From UMGS1696 sp964621755 (GTDB taxonomy: Bacteria; Bacillota; Clostridia; Oscillospirales; CAG-272), in assembly GCA_964621755.1 (NCBI GenBank), contig CAZUPI010000013.1, positions 1 to 64,000 on the forward strand: a DNA stretch of 64,000 bases. Reading direction: 5' to 3'. This document shows positions 43,293 to 51,573 of the stretch, one piece after another. The notes under the pieces are model-generated. The model saw only the letters and a list, made by a program, of their open reading frames with translations. It was not told the origin of the DNA and did not search any database. Made by a program: the position numbers and the translations under genes. How positions within the stretch are numbered: the first letter of the stretch is position 1; each line of letters starts with the position of its first letter.

Positions 43293-44852
43293 TCACATTT
43301 GATACTCCGCTTCAGCCGCTTCGTCGATGTATTTGCGGTCGTGGGAAACGGCGATTATGGTGCCGCCGTAGGATTGGAGGATGCGGCGGATGACGGGGTT
43401 GGAGAGGGGAGAGAGGTTGCGGGTCGGCTCGTCCAGCAGAAGAGTGTCTGCGCCGGAGAGTATCATTTTCAGAAAGTAGAGTTTTGCGCGCTGACCGCCG
43501 GACAAGTCTGAGATAGGGCGCTCCATTTCTGCCGCTGTGAATTTGATGCTGCCGAGGTAGGTGCGGTGTTTGACGTCTTCGCTGCGGTCGCCGGTGACAG
43601 AGAGGTATTCCACCGGGGTTTTGTCACGGGGCATTTCGTCTTCGTAGTTCTGCGGCATGTATACCGCTTTGATATCCTGACGTGGGAGAAGCTGTCTCGC
43701 TATTTCGCGCATCAGCGTCGTTTTGCCGCAGCCGTTTCGACCCGTTATGACGATGCTGTCGCCGCCGTAAACGGTCAGTTTGATGTTTTCCGCTAAAATT
43801 TTTGCGTTTTCCATCGCGGGAGGCTCAACTTTGTAGTTTTCCACAGGATGTTTTTCCGCCGTCCCGCCGGCATAAAGTACCGGAATATCCAAATCCAGTA
43901 TGATTTTGCCGTGCGGGACTCTTATTTCGGGAAAATCTATCATGATGGCTTCCTCGCTGTCGATTTTTCGGGCGAGGTTTTCTTTTTCCTTTTCGTACCG
44001 CCGTCCCATTGATTTTACGCTGTGCATCTTTTTCTTGAGCAGGCGTCCGCCGCCGGGATTTTGGCGTGAGATATCCCGCTGTGCAATGCGCACGCTGTCG
44101 TAAATCCGGCGGTATTTTTCCAGCTTCCTGTCAAATTCCGCCCTCTCTTTGTTGGCGATAACTTCGGATTTTTCAATCAGGTCCGCGCGGCGGGTGATGT
44201 AGTCGGAGTAGTTCGTCCGGTTGACGGTGCACTTTGGCTCGGTCCGGCGCATGATTTGCTCGATGTGAATGATGCAGTCGGCGGTATTTTCAAGGAGAAC
44301 CTCATCGTGGGAGATGAACATCACGGTTTTGGGGGTATTTTTGATGAAGTCCTCCAGCCAGACGATACTTTCAATATCGAGGTCGTTGGACGGCTCATCC
44401 AAAAGGAGAATATCGGGGTCTCCCGCCAGAATTTTGATGAGCTGTACTTTGATTTTTTCGCCTCCGGATAGATACCCGAGCGGGATGCGGTCGTTTATAA
44501 TCTCATCGGATAGGCTGAATTCTTCTGACAATTTGTTAACGGTAGGGATGGGAATATCGTCGGGCGCGTCCGCATATAGATATTCCCAGAACGTCATGCC
44601 GGCGGCGGAATCGGGAAGCTGCTGGGGGAGGTAGCCTGTGACTGCGCCTCCTTTTGCAATCGTGCCGGTGTAATCGGCGTATCCGGCGATGAGCGCGGGG
44701 TCGTGAATCAGGGCGAGCAGGGTTGATTTTCCATTTCCTTCTTCGCCGATTAAGGCGGTTTTTTCTCCTTCGCGCGGTGTAAATGAAAAATCACGGACAA
44801 GCGCGCGGTCGTCTTTCTTATGATAAATAGATATATTTCTGATTTGAAGCAT
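43293..44852 (-). CDS. ABC-F ATPase, candidate ribosome-protection/antibiotic-resistance type
   Basis: The 519-residue protein has two ABC domains and no membrane segments, as in ABC-F proteins. Walker A sites are GEEGNGKSTLLAL and TGRNGCGKTTLM; signatures are YLSGGEKIKVQL and DLSGGQRAKLYF; catalytic Glu are in LLLDEPSNDLD and LLLDEPTRNLS. A charged interdomain linker of about 100 residues (ERAEFDRKLEKYRRIYDSV) is where resistance ABC-F factors reach the ribosomal exit or peptidyl site. The leader with a three-codon ORF and terminator argues for drug-inducible control. Strong RBS CAGGAGG precedes the ATG. Which drug class, if any, is unknown. Confidence 0.87.
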   Translation of the reverse strand: MLQIRNISIYHKKDDRALVRDFSFTPREGEKTALIGEEGNGKSTLLALIHDPALIAGYADYTGTIAKGGAVTGYLPQQLPDSAAGMTFWEYLYADAPDDIPIPTVNKLSEEFSLSDEIINDRIPLGYLSGGEKIKVQLIKILAGDPDILLLDEPSNDLDIESIVWLEDFIKNTPKTVMFISHDEVLLENTADCIIHIEQIMRRTEPKCTVNRTNYSDYITRRADLIEKSEVIANKERAEFDRKLEKYRRIYDSVRIAQRDISRQNPGGGRLLKKKMHSVKSMGRRYEKEKENLARKIDSEEAIMIDFPEIRVPHGKIILDLDIPVLYAGGTAEKHPVENYKVEPPAMENAKILAENIKLTVYGGDSIVITGRNGCGKTTLMREIARQLLPRQDIKAVYMPQNYEDEMPRDKTPVEYLSVTGDRSEDVKHRTYLGSIKFTAAEMERPISDLSGGQRAKLYFLKMILSGADTLLLDEPTRNLSPLSNPVIRRILQSYGGTIIAVSHDRKYIDEAAEAEYQM

Positions 44853-44920
44853 ACAAATTACCTCCTGAAAATTCTATATCGGGCAGGATTTGGAGACGGA
44901 GGCTGTATGTTTTCGGACGC

Positions 44921-44949
44921 AAAAAAGGCGGAAGCATACAGAACTTCCG
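44921..44949 (-). terminator. Attenuator terminator in the ABC-F leader
   Basis: On the minus strand CGGAAG and CTTCCG (44949-44944 and 44934-44929) form the stem around a 9-base loop, followed by CC and a run of six Us. It lies about 70 bases before the ABC-F start codon. The segment just before it (GGATTTGCAAACG) is complementary to CGTTTGCAAAAATCC 5' of it, just after the leader ORF, giving a possible antiterminator. Confidence 0.75.
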
Positions 44950-45027
44950 TTTGCAAATCCCGCGTTTGCGCACGTACAAGGCCGTCTCAATCACGGCGTG
45001 TGCACATCGGATTTTTGCAAACGTCTG

Positions 45028-45039
45028 TTATCTGTACAT
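45028..45039 (-). CDS. Three-codon leader ORF of the ABC-F gene (Met-Tyr-Arg-stop)
   Basis: On the minus strand, ATG TAC AGA TAA spans 45039-45028. AAAGGTGG lies just upstream. The ORF is about 35 bases into the predicted transcript, and the complementary antiterminator segment begins right after its stop. A ribosome held on this ORF by an antibiotic would cover that segment and change folding. Regulation is inferred from layout; the coding call rests on the ribosome binding site and position only. Confidence 0.6.
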   Translation of the reverse strand: MYR

Positions 45040-45079
45040 GTTCCACCTTTGTCTTCGTTAGATTTTATTTTACAGTTTT

Positions 45080-45108
45080 ATTATATCATGTTATCCTTCG
45101 CTTGTCAA
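45080..45108 (-). promoter_or_regulatory. Consensus sigma-A promoter of the ABC-F leader
   Basis: On the minus strand, perfect TTGACA (45108-45103), a 17-base spacer and perfect TATAAT (45085-45080) give a leader of about 220 bases before the ABC-F start. Confidence 0.9.
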
Positions 45109-45299
45109 GCGGACTTTTTTATGTTTGGCACTATCGCCTTCAGCGTTCGCTCTTTTGTCCCGCGCGGGAACCCTTACGTTTCCCTCTCAATTTTCCGCGC
45201 AGGTTCGGGAGAATCCATCAGGGAAATTTTTTTTTGATTGCGGATTCTCGATTTCCCTTGACGTTCGTTTCCCGTGCGACGGGTTTCTTCCCGTAGCAA

Positions 45300-45332
45300 T
45301 CGACAGGGTTTGCAGATTCCGTGCGGTATAAT
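45300..45332 (+). promoter_or_regulatory. Spo0A-type spoIIE promoter with 21-bp spacing
   Basis: TCGACA (45300-45305) and perfect TATAAT (45327-45332) are separated by exactly 21 bases. TCGACA matches six of seven bases of a Spo0A box (TTCGACA), overlapping the -35 position. The Bacillus subtilis spoIIE promoter is known for the same long spacing with overlapping 0A boxes. It lies 45 bases before spoIIE. Confidence 0.7.
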
Positions 45333-45376
45333 CTTGGCACAGAGCAAAACAAACCTATTTTTCGGGGGTACATATT

Positions 45377-48199
45377 ATGAAGGACAAAACCAATGCCGTG
45401 TCGGGGTTCGCAAAACAATCCGCTGTGGTCGTGAAGCGGAGGACGCCTGACTCCATCAGACTCGCACTTTCTTCCTCACTCGCCAAACGAATCCTTACCG
45501 CTGTCCTTTGCTTCATGGCAGCGCTGTTTATCGCCGGAGCCGAAGCGTTCCCCGGAACGTATCCCTTCGGTATCGCGCTCCTCTCAGCGGTGACAGGGGC
45601 TTTCACCCTTATCCCGGCTCTCGCCGGCGCACTTCTCGGGTCCGTGAGAATCCCTGTGGTCGGCGGCGCACATGCCTTGATTCTTACGCTATTGTCCGTC
45701 GTACGGATTTTTACCTCCGTCTGGCTTTTGTCAGACAGACTGCCAGAATGGATGCGTGACCGGACGAAACGACAACGTATGTGGAAAAAAATAGACGCCA
45801 TATCCAGAGGCGGAAATCGCTCGCCAAACGACAATGCGGCGCGCCCGAGCAGCTCGTTCAGACATGCGATGCTCATGGCGGGCAATGTGGAGGGGACTAT
45901 GCTCCGGGAAAGTATTACCATCAGAATGGCGCTTTCCGCCTGCGCAGCACTGTTCGCCGGAGCATGGTCGGTGGTTCAGGGTGGGTTTGCGTATTATGAC
46001 CTGTTCGGTGCTGTTTTCACTTTGCTTTTTACTCCGCTTATTACATATTTAATATATGCGGCTTCGGATCGGAATATGCGCGCGTCTCCTTTCCGTGAGG
46101 CCGGAATCTATATGCTGTGCGCGTTGTTTACCCATTCGCTCAATACGCTCGTTACAACGGATACTATATCGGGGATTGTCAATACCCCGTTTCGTGTCGG
46201 CATTCTCTTCGCTTTCGCAGCGTCGGTCGTCATGGCTAACGCCTGCGGCGTCCATCGAGGCGCGCTTACCGGAATCTGCTGCGGAATGGTGATGGAGCTT
46301 AGCTATATGCCGCTCTATGCTCTGGGGGCGGTCATCAGCGCCTTCCTGTCCCGCTATTCGCAGACTTTCGGGATTTTGTCCGCGGGTGTGGCTGCCATCG
46401 CGTGGGCTACGTATCAGTCGGGACTCGACGGCATTGTCATCGTCATGCCGCCTGTTGTGGTTGCCTGCGCCGTGCTGATACCGCTGTACCGTTACGGCTT
46501 TATCCGACTCCCTGAGAACCTGTTCGGCGGCGCCGCCCTCGGCGACTCGGGAAGAGCGGATATGGCGGAGCGTGCACGGAATGAGATGGGAAGACGGATT
46601 TCTCTGATGTCGGACAGCCTTGAGTCGGTATCGACAATCCTTTATGGAATGTCGGATAAACTGTCCAAGCCGGGAAAGCCGGAAATGCGCGAGATTTGTG
46701 AATCTGCGTTCGGAATGTACTGCCGCGGATGTGCAATTCGGGCGAAGTGTCACGAGGCGCGCGTGTCCAAAACAGCTCCGGTGATTGCCGCTATGACCAA
46801 TGAGCTGACCCGCGAGGGGGTGGTATCGGCAGCCACGGTGCCCGCGTCGCTGGCGTCGCACTGCTTCAACATAGGGAGGATTATCGATGAAATAAACTTG
46901 ACAGCAGGTTCGAAAATTGCCAGAATGCGATCGAACGATAAGCTTTCGGTCACGGCGGCTGACTTCGGGCTTGCCGGAGAACTGATGAAAACCGCCTACG
47001 AGGAGGGCGGGAAAATCGCGGAAATTGACGCGGAGCTTTCGAAGAAGCTGCGGCGGCTGCTGGCATACAACGATTTCCAAGCGGCGTCCGTCACGGCGTA
47101 CGGAGGTCGGATAAAGCACATCTATGTGAGGGATGTGGACCTGATGGCCACGCGAATGGGAGGAGATGATATACGAAAACTGTTTGAAGGAATTGCGGGA
47201 CAGAGACTGTCGCAGCCGGAGTTTTCCCTTGACGGCGCGGTCCTGTCGATGACGATGCACTCTGTCTATTCTTTTGCCTGTATTTCGGGACGCGCCACCT
47301 GTGCGGCATCGAGCGTACATAAGTACTGGGGCGATTCACGCGGCTGCGGTGCAGACTGCGCGGGGGAGTCTGACGAATACGACGAGGAATTTTACGATTC
47401 TGTTTCCGATGGAATCACAGCGGACGGGGACGACATAGACACGGCGGAGGAGGACGCCCATGAAACCGATAACAATGATGATACAGAAGAAAATTTCGAT
47501 TCCTATGAAGATGCAGACGCATGCTGCGACGCAGAGAAATCCGAACCAGAGGTGTGCGGAGGGCGCATCCGGATAGACGTGACAGACGAGCCGCCGGAAT
47601 CAGGCGAGGTATGCGGAGATGTTATCACCTCATTTGAGACGGCGGGGAAGTATTACATGCTCATTTCCGATGGGATGGGGAGCGGAAGAGAAGCGGCGCT
47701 TACGTCCGGGGTATGCGCCTCTCTTCTCAAGCGGCTCATCGAATCGGGAGCGGGGCTTGAGACGTCGCTCAAGATGCTGAATAACATCATCCGTGCGGGG
47801 GAAAGAGAATGCTCAGCGACAGTCGACATCGCTGAGATAGACCTCATATCGGGAGAAGCGAAGTTTATAAAGAGCGGTGCGGCGCCGTCGTTTGTACTCC
47901 GCGGCGGGAGCATCTTCCGGTTACAGTCAAAAACGATTCCGATTGGAATAATCCACGCGCTTGACGCGGAAATGATAAAGTTTGACGTACAACCGGGGGA
48001 TCGGGTCGTGATGGTATCAGACGGAGCGGCGCGGTCATACGACGAAGTCCCGTGGCTGCTGGATATGATGACCACGGACGACGTCATACTGCGCGGGAGC
48101 CCGAGGGAGGCGGCTGCGAAGATAGTCCGCGAGGCGGCAAGGCGCGGTGCGGCGGACGACATTACGGCAGGGGTTATCTGTGTGATGAATCAAAAGTGA
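45377..48199 (+). CDS. spoIIE: Stage II sporulation protein E (PP2C phosphatase)
   Basis: SpoIIE dephosphorylates SpoIIAA to activate sigma-F in the forespore. The 940-residue protein has about ten N-terminal transmembrane helices (about residues 35-380), a cytoplasmic region, and a PP2C domain near the C-terminus (about 740-940) with FETAGKYYMLISDGMGSGREAAL (parts), carrying the metal Asp, and GDRVVMVSDGA. It is about 110 residues longer than the Bacillus protein, mainly from an acidic insert around residues 657-728 between the central region and the PP2C domain. It shows the organism to be, or to derive from, an endospore former. Confidence 0.95.
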   Translation: MKDKTNAVSGFAKQSAVVVKRRTPDSIRLALSSSLAKRILTAVLCFMAALFIAGAEAFPGTYPFGIALLSAVTGAFTLIPALAGALLGSVRIPVVGGAHALILTLLSVVRIFTSVWLLSDRLPEWMRDRTKRQRMWKKIDAISRGGNRSPNDNAARPSSSFRHAMLMAGNVEGTMLRESITIRMALSACAALFAGAWSVVQGGFAYYDLFGAVFTLLFTPLITYLIYAASDRNMRASPFREAGIYMLCALFTHSLNTLVTTDTISGIVNTPFRVGILFAFAASVVMANACGVHRGALTGICCGMVMELSYMPLYALGAVISAFLSRYSQTFGILSAGVAAIAWATYQSGLDGIVIVMPPVVVACAVLIPLYRYGFIRLPENLFGGAALGDSGRADMAERARNEMGRRISLMSDSLESVSTILYGMSDKLSKPGKPEMREICESAFGMYCRGCAIRAKCHEARVSKTAPVIAAMTNELTREGVVSAATVPASLASHCFNIGRIIDEINLTAGSKIARMRSNDKLSVTAADFGLAGELMKTAYEEGGKIAEIDAELSKKLRRLLAYNDFQAASVTAYGGRIKHIYVRDVDLMATRMGGDDIRKLFEGIAGQRLSQPEFSLDGAVLSMTMHSVYSFACISGRATCAASSVHKYWGDSRGCGADCAGESDEYDEEFYDSVSDGITADGDDIDTAEEDAHETDNNDDTEENFDSYEDADACCDAEKSEPEVCGGRIRIDVTDEPPESGEVCGDVITSFETAGKYYMLISDGMGSGREAALTSGVCASLLKRLIESGAGLETSLKMLNNIIRAGERECSATVDIAEIDLISGEAKFIKSGAAPSFVLRGGSIFRLQSKTIPIGIIHALDAEMIKFDVQPGDRVVMVSDGAARSYDEVPWLLDMMTTDDVILRGSPREAAAKIVREAARRGAADDITAGVICVMNQK

Positions 48200-48217
48200 G
48201 GGTTACGCTTGCGAGAT

Positions 48218-48272
48218 ATCTGGGGACACTTTTGAAAAGCGCCCCCAGACCCCCTCAAAATTTTTTAATCTG
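48218..48272 (-). repeat. Dispersed hairpin repeat copy, inverted
   Basis: CTGGGGACACTTTT and AAAAGCGCCCCCAG (48220-48248) form the hairpin, with CCCCCTCAAAATTTTTT following. It lies between spoIIE and the pcrA terminator region. Confidence 0.75.
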
Positions 48273-48281
48273 GAGGTCCCC

Positions 48282-48335
48282 ATGGAAAAGCAACGGAAGC
48301 ATCTTTATGAGCCGCAGGAAGCGGCTTTTTTTTGA
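48282..48335 (+). CDS. Possible 17-residue small peptide over a terminator
   Basis: ATG at 48282 has GGAGG five bases upstream and opens a 17-codon frame (MEKQRKHLYEPQEAAFF) that ends just after the terminator U-run. It may be a chance ORF, because the GGAGG abuts the repeat copy. Confidence 0.2.
   Translation: MEKQRKHLYEPQEAAFF
48310..48333 (+). terminator. Intrinsic terminator after spoIIE
   Basis: AGCCGC (48310-48315) pairs with GCGGCT (48321-48326), followed by seven Ts. Confidence 0.85.
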
Positions 48336-48395
48336 TGGGTCGGATATTCTGCAAAATCCCAAGAGGGCAGGGGCTCAATTTTTTCTCCTCGTCTA

Positions 48396-48424
48396 TTGAA
48401 TTCATACGCATTTTGGGGTATAAT
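48396..48424 (+). promoter_or_regulatory. Sigma-A promoter for the PcrA-like helicase
   Basis: TTGAAT (48396-48401), a 17-base spacer and TATAAT (48419-48424) lie about 50 bases before the start codon. Confidence 0.78.
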
Positions 48425-48472
48425 AGGTATAATAATAGTAAAATTACAGTGTAAATTCGAGTGGATTTTATT

Positions 48473-51430
48473 ATGATGGACTTATTCGACAAACTGAACG
48501 AACAGCAAATCGAAGCTGTGACAGCAACCGAAGGGTATGTTCGCATTATTGCAGGGGCAGGCTCGGGCAAAACCAAAACCCTCACCCACCGCTATGCTTA
48601 TCTCGTCAAGGCGGCGGGAATCCACCCTGGCAATGTACTCTGCGTTACTTTTACCAATAAGGCCGCCGGAGAGATGAAACGGCGTGTCCGCTCCCTCGTG
48701 GGGGACGGGTACGATACCTCCCTTATCACTACCTACCACGGTTTCTGTGTGCGCGTCCTGCGCGAGGATATCGGGAGACTGTTTTACCCGCAGAGCTTCC
48801 CCATCCTCGATGAGATTGACCAGAAAAAAATCCTTGAGGAGATTTACGCCGAGCTCGAAATCAAGCTCGACCGCGCCAGCTTTGAGAAAATCCTCGACAG
48901 CATTCACTATATAAAAGCGCACGAGAAGTACGTCCATTGCTTTGTCACAGGAGATTTTTCCTCTATGAGCGAGGATACCCTTGAGAAAAAAATCATCCGC
49001 ATGTACATGGAAAAGCAGAAGAAAACCTTCGGGCTCGACTTCGACGACCTTATTTCCTTCACGTTCGAAATCTTCGAGTGCTACCCTGAGGTCCTACAAA
49101 AATGGCAGGATAGACTGCATTACATACAAGTCGATGAATTTCAGGATTCCTCAAACCGCGAGCTTCGCCTGATTCAAATGCTCTCCTCCGCGCACCGCAA
49201 CCTGTTCGTCGTAGGCGACCCCGACCAGAATATCTACGAGTGGCGCGGCGCAAGTATGGCGATCCTCGTGGATTTTGACAAAACCTTCCCCGGGACCGAG
49301 ACGATCCTCTTAAACCGCAACTACCGGTCGACGGGAAATATTCTCCAGGCGGCAAACGCCCTCATCGACCACAACAAAAACCGCATTCCCAAGGCGTTGT
49401 TTACAACCGGCGACGCCGGCGCGAATGTTATCCACCTTCACGCCAAATCCGAAGGGGACGAGGGGCGGTGGATTGCCGATGAAATCAAACGGCTCGTTTC
49501 CCGGGAGGGGATGAGGTATCGTGATATTGCGATTCTCTACCGCTCCAGCTTTCTTTCCCTCTTTATTGAGCAGTCTCTGCTGGCGGCGAATATTCCGTAT
49601 GAACTGTATGGGAGCCTGCGCTTCTATGACCGGATGGAAATCCGTGACGCGCTGGCGTACCTCAAGCTCATTATATACAACGACAATCAGTCGCTGGAGA
49701 GGATTATTAACACGCCGAAGCGCATGTTCGGCAAGGTAAAGATGGCGCGCCTGCGTGACCTAGCTATACGGGACAACCTATCGTATTACGAAGCGCTTGT
49801 GAAATATATCGATATTCCGGAGTTTGCGCGTTCCGGAGCGGCGCAGTTTGTCGAAGTGATGGAGACAATGCGGAAAAATTACCGCGACATGCCGCTGTCT
49901 GATGTGATTGAATCCGTGCTTGCGCAGTCCGGATATGAGCAGTACATCCGCGAGAACGGCAGCATGGAACGTCTCGACAACCTGGCGGAGTTCAAGCGAA
50001 CTGCCGTTGAAGCGGAGCGCAGTTATGGGGAATTCTACCCCCTTGACGAATTCTTGAGACAGATTGCTCTGCAGTCGAAGAATGACGAATCGGAGGAAAA
50101 CACCGACAAGGTGAAGCTGATGACGATTCACGCCTCAAAGGGATTGGAGTTCCCGGCGTGCTTTGTCTGCGGCTTTTCTGAGGGGATTTTTCCGTCGGGA
50201 AGAAGCCTTGAGGAGCGGAAGGATGCCGGTCTGGAAGAGGAAAGACGCTTGTGCTTTGTGGCGATGACCCGCGCCATGCAGAGATTGTACCTTACGGAAT
50301 CGGAGGGAAACGCCGCGTCCGGCGGGCAGCAAAGTCCGAGGCAGAAGAGGCCGTCCCGATTTATCTTTGAGATAGGCGAGCAGAATTACGTGAGAATCGG
50401 CACGATACCGAAAGACCTCTGCGAATCCGCGGACGCCGTGATGAACCCGCAGACGCCTGTCGAAGGGCGCGGCGTCGGGACGGTAGTGGAGCATCCGGTA
50501 TTCGGTCGTGGAACGATAACCGGAATTGACGCGGACCGCGGGGTATACCTGATTTTGTTTGAGAAAACGAATACGGTCAAGCCGGTCGGAATGGATTACG
50601 ATTTTGACGCATGGCAGAACCTCGCACAGATGCGCGCAAATGCGCTTGAGGCCGCCCGCAGTCAGGCGGACACGCCGCACGAACCGGAACCGGAAGCGGA
50701 GCAGGAAGCGAAGCAGGAAGGGGGGCCGGAAGAGGAGCCTGAAGCGGAGGAATCTCCTACGCAGTTTGTACTTGACATTCTCGAGGGATTGGAAAAAAAG
50801 CCGGACCAGCCGGAAACCGTACCCGAACCGGAGCAGCAGGAAGAAAAGCCCTCCGAACCGGAGCCGGACAAACCGGACCAGATTGCGATGGATATTCCGC
50901 CGGAGGTCAAGCCGCAGGAGCTGCCGGAACGATACCGGAACGCCGAATGGACGAAGGCGATAGATGAAGGCGAAGAAAATCTGTGGAAGCGGAGCGATGT
51001 GCCGCACGAGGGATGGACATGCGAAGGGATATACGACCTTGGCGAACCGGTAGGCGTCTGCCGGATGTGCGGACGCCAGATAATCCGTTATGTTCATGTG
51101 ATGAGCCATCCGCACTATCCGCGTAAAATCGGTGCGGGCTGCATATGCGCGGGGCGGATGGAAGGGAATCCGAAGGCGGCGCGCGAGCGCGAGAACGCTT
51201 TCAAAAACCGTCAGTCGCGACTTGAAACTTTCCTCCGCATCCCGCTCAAGAGAAGCCGCAACGGCAATGAATACCTTAAATACAAAAACGAAATCATCAC
51301 CATTATCCGTGACAAATATAGAGAAGGATATTATAAATCCGTTTACAAAAACACCTATTCTCTCCCGCATTCCACCAAAGAGGCGGCTCTCACGGAGGTC
51401 TTTGACAAAATCGACCCTCCGGTGATGTGA
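48473..51430 (+). CDS. pcrA: PcrA/UvrD-like helicase with C-terminal Cys/His domain
   Basis: The 985-residue protein is a superfamily 1A 3'-5' helicase: motif I AGAGSGKTKTL (about residue 27), motif II DEFQDSSNRELRLIQ (about 220), motif III VVGDPDQNIYEWRGA, motif V KLMTIHASKGLEF (about 548), motif VI VAMTRAMQRLYL, then the C-terminal tudor-like RGVGTVVEHPVFGRGTI. Typical PcrA ends near 720-750. Here an acidic Glu/Pro linker (about 736-820) leads to an unusual domain with CRMCGRQIIRYVH, HPHYPRKIGAGCICAG and NRQSRLETF. This Cys/His pattern resembles small stand-alone hypothetical proteins. GAGTGG lies before the ATG. Confidence 0.88.
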   Translation: MMDLFDKLNEQQIEAVTATEGYVRIIAGAGSGKTKTLTHRYAYLVKAAGIHPGNVLCVTFTNKAAGEMKRRVRSLVGDGYDTSLITTYHGFCVRVLREDIGRLFYPQSFPILDEIDQKKILEEIYAELEIKLDRASFEKILDSIHYIKAHEKYVHCFVTGDFSSMSEDTLEKKIIRMYMEKQKKTFGLDFDDLISFTFEIFECYPEVLQKWQDRLHYIQVDEFQDSSNRELRLIQMLSSAHRNLFVVGDPDQNIYEWRGASMAILVDFDKTFPGTETILLNRNYRSTGNILQAANALIDHNKNRIPKALFTTGDAGANVIHLHAKSEGDEGRWIADEIKRLVSREGMRYRDIAILYRSSFLSLFIEQSLLAANIPYELYGSLRFYDRMEIRDALAYLKLIIYNDNQSLERIINTPKRMFGKVKMARLRDLAIRDNLSYYEALVKYIDIPEFARSGAAQFVEVMETMRKNYRDMPLSDVIESVLAQSGYEQYIRENGSMERLDNLAEFKRTAVEAERSYGEFYPLDEFLRQIALQSKNDESEENTDKVKLMTIHASKGLEFPACFVCGFSEGIFPSGRSLEERKDAGLEEERRLCFVAMTRAMQRLYLTESEGNAASGGQQSPRQKRPSRFIFEIGEQNYVRIGTIPKDLCESADAVMNPQTPVEGRGVGTVVEHPVFGRGTITGIDADRGVYLILFEKTNTVKPVGMDYDFDAWQNLAQMRANALEAARSQADTPHEPEPEAEQEAKQEGGPEEEPEAEESPTQFVLDILEGLEKKPDQPETVPEPEQQEEKPSEPEPDKPDQIAMDIPPEVKPQELPERYRNAEWTKAIDEGEENLWKRSDVPHEGWTCEGIYDLGEPVGVCRMCGRQIIRYVHVMSHPHYPRKIGAGCICAGRMEGNPKAARERENAFKNRQSRLETFLRIPLKRSRNGNEYLKYKNEIITIIRDKYREGYYKSVYKNTYSLPHSTKEAALTEVFDKIDPPVM

Positions 51431-51440
51431 AGAAATAGGA

Positions 51441-51478
51441 GAAACGCGAAGAAACGCGAAGAAACGCGGAGAAACGCG
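51441..51478 (+). repeat. 10-bp tandem minisatellite
   Basis: Four units of GAAACGCGAA or a one-base variant follow the pcrA stop and run into the hairpin-repeat copy. Confidence 0.8.
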
Positions 51479-51545
51479 TTAGGGGGTACTTTTGAAAAAG
51501 TACCCCCTAAGACCCTCTCAAAACTTTTTAGTCTTTGAGAGGGCG
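51479..51545 (-). repeat. Dispersed hairpin repeat copy, inverted, two perfect stems
   Basis: TTAGGGGGTACTTTT and AAAAGTACCCCCTAA form a perfect 15-bp stem with a 2-base centre (51479-51510). A second inverted repeat CCCTCTCAAA/TTTGAGAGGG spans 51513-51543. It lies between converging helicase and lipoprotein genes. Confidence 0.85.
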
Positions 51546-51573
51546 ATTTGTATGCGTGAATTTGAAAGATAAC

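Noticed and set aside
51441..51480. Possible CRISPR array
   Set aside because: The 10-bp units are adjacent with no spacers and no cas genes are in the window.
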